Origin: Chloroflexota bacterium
GTDB lineage: Bacteria > Chloroflexota > Dehalococcoidia > Bin125
Assembly (NCBI GenBank): GCA_009838735.1
Contig: VXQZ01000041.1
Location: 50,016 to 114,015, forward strand
Length of the DNA stretch: 64,000 nucleotides
Reading direction: 5' to 3'
The position numbers and the translations under genes are program-made. Shown piece by piece: positions 34,427 to 42,366 of this stretch (position 1 is the first letter of the stretch; every line of letters starts with the position of its first letter). The notes under the pieces are model-generated. The model searched no databases and was not told the origin of the DNA. It was given only the letters and a program-made list of their open reading frames with translations.

Positions 34427-34903
34427 ATGTCACGAGTCCAACTGGCACTGAACGTGGCCGAACTCGATTCGGCCATCGACTTCTACACGCAGATGTTCCG
34501 CACCGAACCGCACAAAGTGCGTAGCGGCTACGCAAACTTCGAGGTTCAAGATCCACCGCTGAAGCTGGTCTTGATTGAGAATCCGTCGGCGGCTGCGCCG
34601 CTAAACCATCTCGGCGTTGAAGTCGAGACGACCACGGAAGTGCATGACGAAACGAGGCGTTTCGGCGATCTCGGACTCGAGATGGAGATCGAGGACGCTG
34701 TCGTCTGCTGCCACGCGGAGCAGGACAAGGTCTGGGTCTCCGACCCTTCCGGCACGCGCTGGGAGGTCTACACCATCACCGACGACCTGTTGGAACCCTC
34801 CTACGCATCCCGAGCCCAGAACCTGATTTCTCTGACCGATGTCTCGGCAGGGGCGGAAGCAATCGAGGATTGCTGCGCCGACGGCGGACTTTGCGTCGGC
34901 TAA
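34427..34903 (+). CDS. ArsI/CadI-like VOC dioxygenase (C-As lyase-like)
   Basis: 158 aa. VOC fold starting RVQLALNVAELDSAIDFYTQMF, with LNHLGVEVETT, then VVCCHAEQDKVWVSDPSGTRWEVY. The vicinal cysteines before AEQDK and the WEVY Glu are signature residues of ArsI, the Fe(II) dioxygenase that cleaves the carbon-arsenic bond of methylarsenite and roxarsone. The C-terminal CCADGGLC tail is also typical of ArsI/CadI. It lies 20 bp after the SsuD-like gene, one operon. Resistance function is inferred. Confidence 0.8.
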   Translation: MSRVQLALNVAELDSAIDFYTQMFRTEPHKVRSGYANFEVQDPPLKLVLIENPSAAAPLNHLGVEVETTTEVHDETRRFGDLGLEMEIEDAVVCCHAEQDKVWVSDPSGTRWEVYTITDDLLEPSYASRAQNLISLTDVSAGAEAIEDCCADGGLCVG

Positions 34904-37164
34904 CTACCTGGACGACGGTTTGGCGCCGCGGATCCGAGGCGCTGCTGGTCCTGGCACTGGCGGCGGTACTGTATCTGGCTACTGCCTGTGCCTCGGATTC
35001 CGGATCGGAAACGACCGAGGCCGGCGCCGCGGCTCAAGTCCAACAATCGGCGACTCAGCCAGCGGAACAGACCGCTCGACAGACCCCATCCGCTGCGGGA
35101 ACCATCGGAGTCGTTCGCTCTCGAGTTTCCATGCAAGCCGGGGAGGCGGCTGAGCAGTCCGGGTCCGACGACTCGGAAGCGCCGCCGCCAGAGGTGGGCG
35201 GATTTGTGCTGCAGTTGCTGCATGCCTCCGACATGGACGGAGCGGCTGGTGCGCTCGACAACGTGGAGACGTTCTCGGCCCTGCTCGACGGGTTTCGCTC
35301 GCAGATGCCGCGGCAGACGCTCGTGCTCAGTTCCGGCGACAACTTTATCCCTGGTCCACGCTTCTACGCCGCCGACGCGATCAGCGAGCTCGGTGCGCCG
35401 GGAGTTGGGCGCGGCGACATCGCGCTGCTCAATGCGATGGGCTTCCAGGCCTCCGCGCTGGGCAATCACGAGTTCGACCTGGGACCGCGCACCCTTGCGG
35501 CGATCATCGCACCAGAGCAGGGCGAGGATGGCGACTACGCCGGGGCCTCGTTCCCCTATGTGTCGGTAAATCTGGGACTGGCCGACGACCCGAACCTGCT
35601 GTCGTTGGTGGCCGCTGATGCCCTGAGCGCCCCACTGGCCGCCGGAACCCTGGCGAGCAGTGTGATCATTGACGTGGGCGGCGAACCCATTGGGATCGTC
35701 GGCGCGACGACGCCACATCTGGCATGGATATCCAGCGTCGGAGACGTCACGGTCGCACCGGCCGACGGGTTCGACCTGGACGCGCTGGCGGCGATCATCC
35801 AGAGCGCGGTCGATGATCTGACAGCGCAAGGCGTCAACAAAATCGTCCTGCTGGCGCACATGCAACAGATCGAAATCGAGCTCCAGCTCGCCGGCCGCTT
35901 ACGTCACGTGGACATCGTCGTGGCGGGCGGCTCGAACACGCTTCTGGCGGACGAGACCGATCGTCTGCGGCCGGGCGATCGTGCCGTGGGCGGCTATCCA
36001 TTGCGGATCAGTTCGGCAGCCGGCGAGCCGATGTTGCTGGTCAATACCGACGCCGATTACCGATACCTGGGCCGCCTGGTCGTGCGATTCGACAGTCGCG
36101 GACTGATCCAGGCAGGCAGCGTCGATCCGGCAGTGAGCGGGGTCTACGCGACGGACGAAGAGGGCCGCGCGCTGGCAACGGCCGCCCCGATTACGGGCGT
36201 CAGCCGGATCGCGGAAGCGCTTCGGGCCGTGATTCAGGATCGAGATGGCGAGATCGTGGCACGCACCGGCGTTTACCTCGCTGGTCGCCGTGGCGACGTG
36301 CGCACACAGGAAACCAATCTGGGCAACCTGGTCGCGGACGCATTCCTGTGGACCGCGCGGCAGTATGACCCGCGAGTCGCGGTCGCGCTGAAGAACTCCG
36401 GCGGAATCCGCGACCACGTTGGGGTGATCCTGCAGCCGCCGGGCACGACTCGCGCCGATCAGATTGAGTATTCGCCGCCTGCGGCCAATCGGGCCAGCGG
36501 CAAGCGCGCCGGTGAGATCACTCGCTTCGACATCGAAAGCGTGTTGCGCTTCAACAACGGGTTGGTGATTGTGCCGATCACTGCGCAGGAGCTGGTCAGC
36601 CTGATGGAGCACGCCATTGGGTTCGACGGGGTCGGGGCGACGCCAGACGGGCGGTTCCCGCAAGTAGCGGGGATGCGGTTCAGCTTCGACCCCAGGAGAC
36701 CGGCGGGCGAGCGGCTTGAATCGCTCGCGATTGTCGGCGACAGCGGCGAGATTGTAGATCCGGTTATCGAAGGTGGTGCGCTGGTCGGCAATCCGAATCG
36801 GGTGATTCGCATGGTCGTACTCGACTTCACCGCCAACAGAGGCGATGGGTATCCGTTCCCTCAGCCCAGCTTCGGGCGCGTCGACCTGGCCGGCGAGGCC
36901 GGGCAATACAACCCTCCCACGCCCGAGTTTCCGGATACCAACGGCAACGGTCTGATTGACGACGCGGTCCCATTGGATCGAGGGCTGTTCGATTTCGCCG
37001 CGCCGGGAACGGAACAGGACGCGCTGGCTGAATATCTGGCTCGCTTCTTCAGCGAGACGCCGTTCGACCTGGCGGAGACGCCAGCGCGCGAAGATCGACG
37101 GATTCAGAACCTGGCGCTGAGCGGAGTGCGCGACACGGTCTACGCGTCTGCCTCCGCGCCCTGA
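34870..37164 (+). CDS. UshA-like 5'-nucleotidase lipoprotein
   Basis: About 764 aa from TTG 34870, overlapping the ArsI-like gene; TTG 34891 is an alternative. A basic N-terminus, a hydrophobic stretch and lipobox LATAC (cysteine about residue 40) predict a lipoprotein. The metallophosphatase domain shows ALGNHEFDLG and LSSGDN, with LLAHMQQIE where the usual HxH would lie; the first DxH is replaced (HASDMDG). The C-terminal nucleotidase domain has ETNLGNLVADAF and LKNSGGIRDHV. A linker of Gln/Thr/Ala follows the lipobox. It probably hydrolyses nucleotides outside the membrane; the altered ligands are odd. Confidence 0.75.
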   Translation: MLRRRRTLRRLTTWTTVWRRGSEALLVLALAAVLYLATACASDSGSETTEAGAAAQVQQSATQPAEQTARQTPSAAGTIGVVRSRVSMQAGEAAEQSGSDDSEAPPPEVGGFVLQLLHASDMDGAAGALDNVETFSALLDGFRSQMPRQTLVLSSGDNFIPGPRFYAADAISELGAPGVGRGDIALLNAMGFQASALGNHEFDLGPRTLAAIIAPEQGEDGDYAGASFPYVSVNLGLADDPNLLSLVAADALSAPLAAGTLASSVIIDVGGEPIGIVGATTPHLAWISSVGDVTVAPADGFDLDALAAIIQSAVDDLTAQGVNKIVLLAHMQQIEIELQLAGRLRHVDIVVAGGSNTLLADETDRLRPGDRAVGGYPLRISSAAGEPMLLVNTDADYRYLGRLVVRFDSRGLIQAGSVDPAVSGVYATDEEGRALATAAPITGVSRIAEALRAVIQDRDGEIVARTGVYLAGRRGDVRTQETNLGNLVADAFLWTARQYDPRVAVALKNSGGIRDHVGVILQPPGTTRADQIEYSPPAANRASGKRAGEITRFDIESVLRFNNGLVIVPITAQELVSLMEHAIGFDGVGATPDGRFPQVAGMRFSFDPRRPAGERLESLAIVGDSGEIVDPVIEGGALVGNPNRVIRMVVLDFTANRGDGYPFPQPSFGRVDLAGEAGQYNPPTPEFPDTNGNGLIDDAVPLDRGLFDFAAPGTEQDALAEYLARFFSETPFDLAETPAREDRRIQNLALSGVRDTVYASASAP

Positions 37165-37865
37165 TTGCGCGAACCGCTGCGCGCCAGCTCGGCCGCGCGC
37201 CTGAATATTGCCGCAAGCATCTCCTCGCTGAGCAGGCCGGTGAAGGTGTTGCGCTGACTCGGGTGATATGAACAGATCAGGGTCAGGTCTCCGGCCCGGT
37301 GCTCGAGACCATGGGCGAACTTCGGTCGCGGTCGCACGCCCAGTTCGCGTGCGCAGTTTTCCCAGGCGAAGGATCCCAGGCAGACAATCACCCGAAGTTG
37401 CGAGAACAACTCGAGCTCGCGACGGAAGTAGGGCAAGCAGCGGTCGCGCTCCTCGACCGTGGGCTTGTTCCCGGGAGGTGCGCAGCGAACGATCGAAGTG
37501 ATCCGCGTATCCCGCAGCTGGAGCCCGTCGTCTGCAGCCGCGGACTCCGGCTGGTTGGCCAGGCCTGCTTGCCAGATGGCGCGATAGAGCCAGTCCCCGG
37601 AACGATCGCCGGTGAACATCCGTCCGGTGCGGTTCGCGCCGTGCGCCGCCGGCGCGAGGCCGACGACCAGCACTCTCGCATCCGACGGTCCAAATGAGGG
37701 CACCGCTCTGCCCCAGTAGTCCTGATCGCGAAAGGCGGCACGCTTCTCGGCTGCCGCCAGTTCACGCCACTCAACGAGCCTGGGGCAGAGGCGGCATGCG
37801 GCGACAGCATCGTTAAGCTCCGAGATGCCGAATTTACTGATTTGCGGATCGTCGATCTGTGCCAT
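37140..37865 (-). CDS. udgB: Family 5 uracil-DNA glycosylase (UdgB)
   Basis: 241 aa from ATG 37865; a GTG at 37910 would extend it by 15 residues. GLAPAAHGANRTGRMFTGDRSGDWLY is the family 5 motif A, and SYHPSQRNTFTG is motif B. N-terminal CRLCPRLVEWR with CAPPGNKP and VCLGSFAWENC supply the iron-sulfur cluster cysteines. It removes uracil and other deaminated bases from DNA in base-excision repair. It overlaps the UshA-like gene tail to tail by 25 bases. Confidence 0.9.
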   Translation of the reverse strand: MAQIDDPQISKFGISELNDAVAACRLCPRLVEWRELAAAEKRAAFRDQDYWGRAVPSFGPSDARVLVVGLAPAAHGANRTGRMFTGDRSGDWLYRAIWQAGLANQPESAAADDGLQLRDTRITSIVRCAPPGNKPTVEERDRCLPYFRRELELFSQLRVIVCLGSFAWENCARELGVRPRPKFAHGLEHRAGDLTLICSYHPSQRNTFTGLLSEEMLAAIFRRAAELARSGSRNQGAEADA

Positions 37866-37911
37866 TGGGCCATAGTGAAGCCATGGCGAGACGGTGTCCA
37901 GACGGGTCACG

Positions 37912-38595
37912 ATGATGCAGATGCGATCCCAGCCGGTAGGGGCATGGACGCGAACGCTGGGTCGCGGGTCGCGGCTACCGGCAACTCGCTATCTGTCCGG
38001 GTTGGACGCGCCGTTGGATTGGCGGCGCGCGCTGTCGCTGCACCGGCGGCTGTTGGCGGGCGAACTCGGCGTGATCGGCGAGGTCTCGCGAAATGAGTCC
38101 GACACCAAGCCCACACTTGCTGTGCTGCTGCTGGGGATGTTGGTCGCCGGCCTCGGCGCCTGGCTCTGGGTCGTCATCGACACTCGCGGCGCAGAAATCG
38201 CCGGTCCCGCATTGAACGTTCTGCTGTTGGGCACAGTCGCTTCGCTGGGCGCCTGGGCGCTCTGGCTAGGGTTGACCTGGCACGCGCTCAGATCGATCTT
38301 TCAGGTCGAAGTTGGCTGGCGCGACCTGATGCGCCCGATGTCTCTGGTTGGCGGCTTCGCAGTCTGGCAGTTCTTCATGCTCGCCGGTCCTGCGAGCTTC
38401 GCCGTTGGTTTGATCGCCACGATTGCCGGCGTCCTGCTCGCCGTGCTCGCCGTGCGGGCAGCTGCTCCGCTGGCCGACGACCGGGCAGCAATCATCAGCG
38501 TGGGCGTGGGCTTCGGAGTCTATGCCCTGGTGCTGTCGCTGGCCGCCGATCTCCTGGGGATTGGTTCCGGCCTCTTCGTCCACGCGATCGGCTAA
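37912..38595 (+). CDS. Multi-pass membrane protein, 227 aa
   Basis: Start taken at ATG 37912; further ATGs follow at 37915 and 37921, and a GTG at 37894 overlaps udgB. A cytosolic region of about 65 residues is followed by about five hydrophobic helices (LAVLLLGMLVAGLGAWLWVVI through the C-terminus). The pattern resembles Yip1-like bacterial membrane proteins, without a recognised catalytic motif. It is divergent from udgB and convergent with pyrE. Function unknown. Confidence 0.65.
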   Translation: MMQMRSQPVGAWTRTLGRGSRLPATRYLSGLDAPLDWRRALSLHRRLLAGELGVIGEVSRNESDTKPTLAVLLLGMLVAGLGAWLWVVIDTRGAEIAGPALNVLLLGTVASLGAWALWLGLTWHALRSIFQVEVGWRDLMRPMSLVGGFAVWQFFMLAGPASFAVGLIATIAGVLLAVLAVRAAAPLADDRAAIISVGVGFGVYALVLSLAADLLGIGSGLFVHAIG

Positions 38596-39167
38596 GTGAT
38601 CGTCAGCTCGACGTCTGCATCGCACAGCTCACAATCGTCGGGGTCATAACTGGCGACATCGATTGCCAGGCAGGCGAAGGTCTCGAGCTCGCCAAAGCCG
38701 GTCGCGCCGTTGGTTCGATCGACCACCAATCCAACGCCCATCGGCTTCCCGCCAGCCTCAATCACGGCGTCCAACGTGTCTCTCACCGAGCCGCCGGTGG
38801 TCAGCACATCGTCGACCACCAGGACCGTCTGACCCGGCTCAATGGCGAAACCCCGACCCAGGTAGCGCCCGCCGTCTTCATTCCGCTCGGCGAAGTACGC
38901 CTTGACAGTCTCGCCCAGGTGCTTGGCCGTCTCGTGAGCCAGCAAGATGCCGCCGGTCGTCGGACCGACGACCAGTTCGGGCTTCAGGCCACGGAAGTGA
39001 TCGGCCAGCTGCCGGCACAGCGCCTCGGTGACGTGGGGCTTCTCCAGCAGCCGAAACTTCTCAATGTAGGTATCGCCGTGCCGCCCCGATGCGTACTGGA
39101 AATGGCCCGTCAGGACGGCGCCGGCCTCTTGCAACAGTGTCATCGCATCGCGGGGAGGCTCGCTCAT
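38592..39167 (-). CDS. pyrE: Orotate phosphoribosyltransferase
   Basis: 191 aa. PRPP loop VLVVDDVLTTGGSVRDT, FQYASGRHGDTYIEKFR in the N-terminal hood and VVGPTTGGILLA are all at family positions, and the length is standard. It converts orotate and PRPP to OMP in pyrimidine synthesis. A Cys-containing C-terminal tail (PDDCELCDADVELTIT) is slightly unusual. It overlaps lepB by four bases (ATGA) and is translated after it. Homodimer expected. Confidence 0.9.
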   Translation of the reverse strand: MSEPPRDAMTLLQEAGAVLTGHFQYASGRHGDTYIEKFRLLEKPHVTEALCRQLADHFRGLKPELVVGPTTGGILLAHETAKHLGETVKAYFAERNEDGGRYLGRGFAIEPGQTVLVVDDVLTTGGSVRDTLDAVIEAGGKPMGVGLVVDRTNGATGFGELETFACLAIDVASYDPDDCELCDADVELTIT

Positions 39168-39805
39168 GGCACGATGTTCCCCTCGTAGTCGGTCGCATCT
39201 CTCGAGATATCACTGCTGATCCGGTCGAAGGGGAACCAGCGGAACATCACCTCGCCGACGATCTGGTCCTCGTGGATCGGGCCGAACGCGTGCGAATCCT
39301 GACTGCTGTTGCGATTGTCGCCCAACACGAAGTAATGCTCGGGGGGGATGACGGCTGGGCCCCACTGGTAGCTGGGCGGCTCGAAGATGTAGTCGTGCTC
39401 GTCCAGCTCAACGCCGTTGACGAAAACGCGCCCGCGCACAATCTCCACCGTGTCGCCGGGTAATCCGATCACCCGCTTCACGAAGTCATGGGCGCTCTGA
39501 TAGGGCGGATGGAAGATGATCACCGAGCCTCGGTGCGGGCCTGAGAGCAGAAAATCGCCGTTGCTGCGACCCGGCACCAACGCGTCGAACGGGCCCAGGT
39601 CGACTTCCCAGTAGCCAATCTTGTTGACCAGCACGAGTTCGGAACTGGCCAGGGTTGGCTGCATCGAGCGGCCCTCGACCTGGAAGTTCTGGACGGCCTC
39701 TCTGGCCAGGAGGAAGACGATCAGGCCGAGAATCGCAGTTTCGATGATCTCGCGAAGCGCACCATACTGCAACCTCATACGGTCGAGCTTATCCGCCCCT
39801 ACCAT
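39164..39805 (-). CDS. lepB: Signal peptidase I
   Basis: 213 aa; one N-terminal membrane helix (IIETAILGLIVFLLAREAV). Catalytic Ser47 lies in VEGRSMQPTL and general base Lys110 in DFVKRVIGLPGD. Box E LGDNRNSSQDSH follows. A second in-frame ATG at 39778 would shorten it by nine residues. It cleaves leader peptides at the outer face of the membrane. It is upstream of pyrE in a two-gene operon, an unrelated functional pairing. Confidence 0.9.
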   Translation of the reverse strand: MVGADKLDRMRLQYGALREIIETAILGLIVFLLAREAVQNFQVEGRSMQPTLASSELVLVNKIGYWEVDLGPFDALVPGRSNGDFLLSGPHRGSVIIFHPPYQSAHDFVKRVIGLPGDTVEIVRGRVFVNGVELDEHDYIFEPPSYQWGPAVIPPEHYFVLGDNRNSSQDSHAFGPIHEDQIVGEVMFRWFPFDRISSDISRDATDYEGNIVP

Positions 39806-39848
39806 GAACGACAGCAGGGCCAGACCGAGGGTTTACGGAGTGTCCGAG

Positions 39849-40784
39849 ATGAGAGCAGTGAGGTTGTCAACTGAAGGGCCAATCATCCGGCCCGACATGG
39901 ACGGGCGAATGGGCGACAACATCAATGGTCCATCGCTCATCCGCACGCCCGAGTGGCTGCCCAATCGTCTGGGCGAGTTCTACCTCTACTTCGCCGACCA
40001 CAAGGGGTCCTACATTCGCCTTGGTGTCGCTGACCACCTGCTGGGTCCCTGGCGCACGCACGAACCTGGTGCGTTGCAGTTGAGTCAAACAGCCTTCCCC
40101 AAGTCCGACGGTGAGTTCGATCCCGGTCTCGGTCCGGCCCGGAAGAAGGGACACGTCTACCCGCACATCGCGTCGCCCGACGCAGTCGTTGACAATGACG
40201 CACAACTGATCCGGCTGTATTTCCATGGACAGCTCTACGATGGACGCCAGGTTTCGCGCGTGGCGACCTCGAGCGACGGGATCAACTTTCAGGCAAGCGA
40301 GGAAATCCTCTCGACCAGCTACCTGCGCATGATTCGACTCGACGATGTCGACCAGCCGGGCTGGTATGGCATGTCGATGCCCGGCATTCTCTACCGCTCT
40401 GAAGACGGGCTCTGTGGCTTCGAGCAGGGTCCGCAGCTCTTCAACGAAACGATGCGTCACTGCGCCCTCATGCGCCAGAGCGACACACTTTGGGTGTTTT
40501 GGACCAATGTCGGCGATGCGCCGGAGCGGATTTACGTCTCGCCGATCGAGTTGTCGGGAGACTGGCGCTCCTGGACGGCCGGTGAACACCGTGAAGTGAT
40601 CCGCCCCGTCTACGACTGGGAGGGCGCGTCGCTGCCGATCGCGCCCAGTGTGCGCGGGTTCGCTCCCGAGCCCGTGCACGAGTTGCGCGACCCGGCGATC
40701 TTCGAGGACAACGGCAGCGCCTACTTGCTCTACAGCGTCCAGGGCGAACGCGGGATCGGCATTGCCCAGCTCGATGCCGGATAG
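39849..40784 (+). CDS. Five-bladed beta-propeller (GH43-superfamily-like) protein
   Basis: 311 aa from ATG 39849; an earlier ATG at 39804 is possible but is embedded in the lepB start region. The opening NINGPSLIRTPEWLPNRLGEFYLYFADHKG, repeated SDGINF-type turns and the closing LRDPAIFEDNGSAYLLYSVQGERG resemble beta-fructosidase/arabinanase-clan propellers, where the late Asp acts as a pKa modulator. It has no signal peptide. It probably recognises or cleaves a glycoside. It ends 23 bp before the tetrapyrrole operon. Confidence 0.6.
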   Translation: MRAVRLSTEGPIIRPDMDGRMGDNINGPSLIRTPEWLPNRLGEFYLYFADHKGSYIRLGVADHLLGPWRTHEPGALQLSQTAFPKSDGEFDPGLGPARKKGHVYPHIASPDAVVDNDAQLIRLYFHGQLYDGRQVSRVATSSDGINFQASEEILSTSYLRMIRLDDVDQPGWYGMSMPGILYRSEDGLCGFEQGPQLFNETMRHCALMRQSDTLWVFWTNVGDAPERIYVSPIELSGDWRSWTAGEHREVIRPVYDWEGASLPIAPSVRGFAPEPVHELRDPAIFEDNGSAYLLYSVQGERGIGIAQLDAG

Positions 40785-40807
40785 CTAGCTGAGGCCGCAG
40801 GCTCAAC

Positions 40808-41464
40808 GTGGCGCGCACGTACTATCCCGTCTTCTTCGATCTGCAGGGCCGCTCGGTGCTGGTGATTGGCGGTGGACGGCTCGCGCTGGAAAAGGTCCAG
40901 GGATTGCTCGGCGCTGAGGCCAGCGTCACGGTCGTGGCGCCCGCGCTCAACCAAGAACTGACAGCACTGCGTGACTCGGGACGAATCGAGCACCTGGCAC
41001 GGGAGTACCGGTCGGGCGACATGCACGGGCGGGCGCTGGTCATGGCCGCGGGCGACCATCGTCTGGCCAATGAAGGGTTGCAAGCCGACGCCCGCGCCGT
41101 TGGCGTGCCGCTCAATGCCGCCGACGATCCGGCCAACTGCGACTTCATCCTGCCCGCTGTTGTGCGGCAGCCGCCGCTCACCCTGGCGATCTCCACCGGC
41201 GGCGGCAGCCCGGCCGTGGCCCGGCGGATCAGGGAAGAGTTGACGGACTATCTCGACGCCGACACGTCGAGCCTGGCCGAACTGGTCGCCGAGGTCCGGG
41301 CGGAACTCAGGGACCGGGGCGAGTTTCACTCGATTCCTGCTGAAGCCTGGCAGACCGCCATGGATAGCCGGTTGCGCATCCTGCTCTCCCAGCGCAGACA
41401 TGACGAGGCGAAGGCGCTATTGGAGTCTCGACTGATCTCGGCAAAGACGGCATCGGACAGCTGA
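40808..41464 (+). CDS. Precorrin-2 dehydrogenase / sirohydrochlorin ferrochelatase-like
   Basis: 218 aa, GTG start. A Rossmann domain at the N-terminus (YYPVFFDLQGRSVLVIGGGRLALEKVQGLL) and PLTLAISTGGGSPAVARRIREEL are characteristic of the Met8/CysG N-terminal half (SirC-like). It makes sirohydrochlorin from precorrin-2 using NAD, and may insert Fe2+. It heads the tetrapyrrole operon, three bases before hemC. The gene normally next, hemA, is missing here. Confidence 0.9.
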   Translation: MARTYYPVFFDLQGRSVLVIGGGRLALEKVQGLLGAEASVTVVAPALNQELTALRDSGRIEHLAREYRSGDMHGRALVMAAGDHRLANEGLQADARAVGVPLNAADDPANCDFILPAVVRQPPLTLAISTGGGSPAVARRIREELTDYLDADTSSLAELVAEVRAELRDRGEFHSIPAEAWQTAMDSRLRILLSQRRHDEAKALLESRLISAKTASDS

Positions 41465-41466
41465 CG

Positions 41467-42366
41467 ATGGCCCGGGTGCTGCGGCTGGGAGGGCGGGCCA
41501 GCAAACTGTCGCTGGTGCAGGCCAATCTGGCCTCGGAGGCCCTGTCGGCAATCGGAATCGCGACCGAGTTCGTTCCGATCACCACCCAGGGCGATCGTGA
41601 CCGGACTTCGAGCTTGCGGGTGATCGGAGGACAGGGCGTGTTTGTCCGCGCGGTTGAGCAGGCGCTGCTCGACCGCGACATTGACATCGCAGTGCACTCG
41701 GCCAAGGATGTGCCGCCTGCCATCGCCGAAGGAACCTCGTTGGCCGCTTATCTCCCGCGCGGCGATGTCCGCGACGGACTGGTCAGCCGCGACGGCGTTG
41801 GACTACTCGATCTCGCCGAGGATGCACGAGTGGGCACCGGCTCGCGACGGCGCGCGGCACAGCTGCTACGGCTCCGGCCTGACCTCGATGTTGCGGATAT
41901 TCGCGGCAACGTCGACACACGAATCCGCAAGGTCGAGCAGCGGGAGTATGACGCGGTCGTCGTTGCGGCGGCAGGCTTGCAGCGACTAGGACAGCGGGCT
42001 TCTGAGTTGATCCCCATCGACCTGATCATGCCCTCACCTGGACAGGGCGCTCTGGTCGTTCAGTGTCGGGTCGAGGACGCTGCCCAGGTCGCCACAGCCA
42101 ATCACGCGCCGACCTCTCATGCCGTCAGCGCCGAGCGGGCAATGCTGCGAGCGCTGGGAGCAGGCTGCTCATTGCCGCTCGCCGCCCTTGGCGGCGTGCG
42201 AGGCGGCGAAGTGTTGCTCGCCGGACGCCTGCTCAGCCGCGACGGGTCCGAACGGATAGAGATTCAGCGTTCGGGGGACGACCCTGACTCGGTCGGGGCC
42301 GAGGTGGCCGAGACGTTGCTGGAGCGTGGCGGCGAACGACTCATGGAAGCGGACGCCCGATCGTGA
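41467..42366 (+). CDS. hemC: Hydroxymethylbilane synthase
   Basis: 299 aa, standard length. RLGGRASKLSLVQANLASEAL, PITTQGDRDR, VHSAKDVPPAI and RVGTGSRRRAAQL are family blocks; the dipyrromethane cofactor cysteine lies in ALGAGCSLPLAALGG. It polymerises four porphobilinogens to hydroxymethylbilane. It overlaps the next gene by four bases (GTGA), within a tightly packed operon. Confidence 0.95.
   Translation: MARVLRLGGRASKLSLVQANLASEALSAIGIATEFVPITTQGDRDRTSSLRVIGGQGVFVRAVEQALLDRDIDIAVHSAKDVPPAIAEGTSLAAYLPRGDVRDGLVSRDGVGLLDLAEDARVGTGSRRRAAQLLRLRPDLDVADIRGNVDTRIRKVEQREYDAVVVAAAGLQRLGQRASELIPIDLIMPSPGQGALVVQCRVEDAAQVATANHAPTSHAVSAERAMLRALGAGCSLPLAALGGVRGGEVLLAGRLLSRDGSERIEIQRSGDDPDSVGAEVAETLLERGGERLMEADARS

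Noticed and set aside
32739..34556. 605-codon open frame on the minus strand
   Set aside because: Only the last part (32739-33164) is a recognisable protein; the rest is antisense to the SsuD-like gene and is an artefact of GC-rich codon bias.
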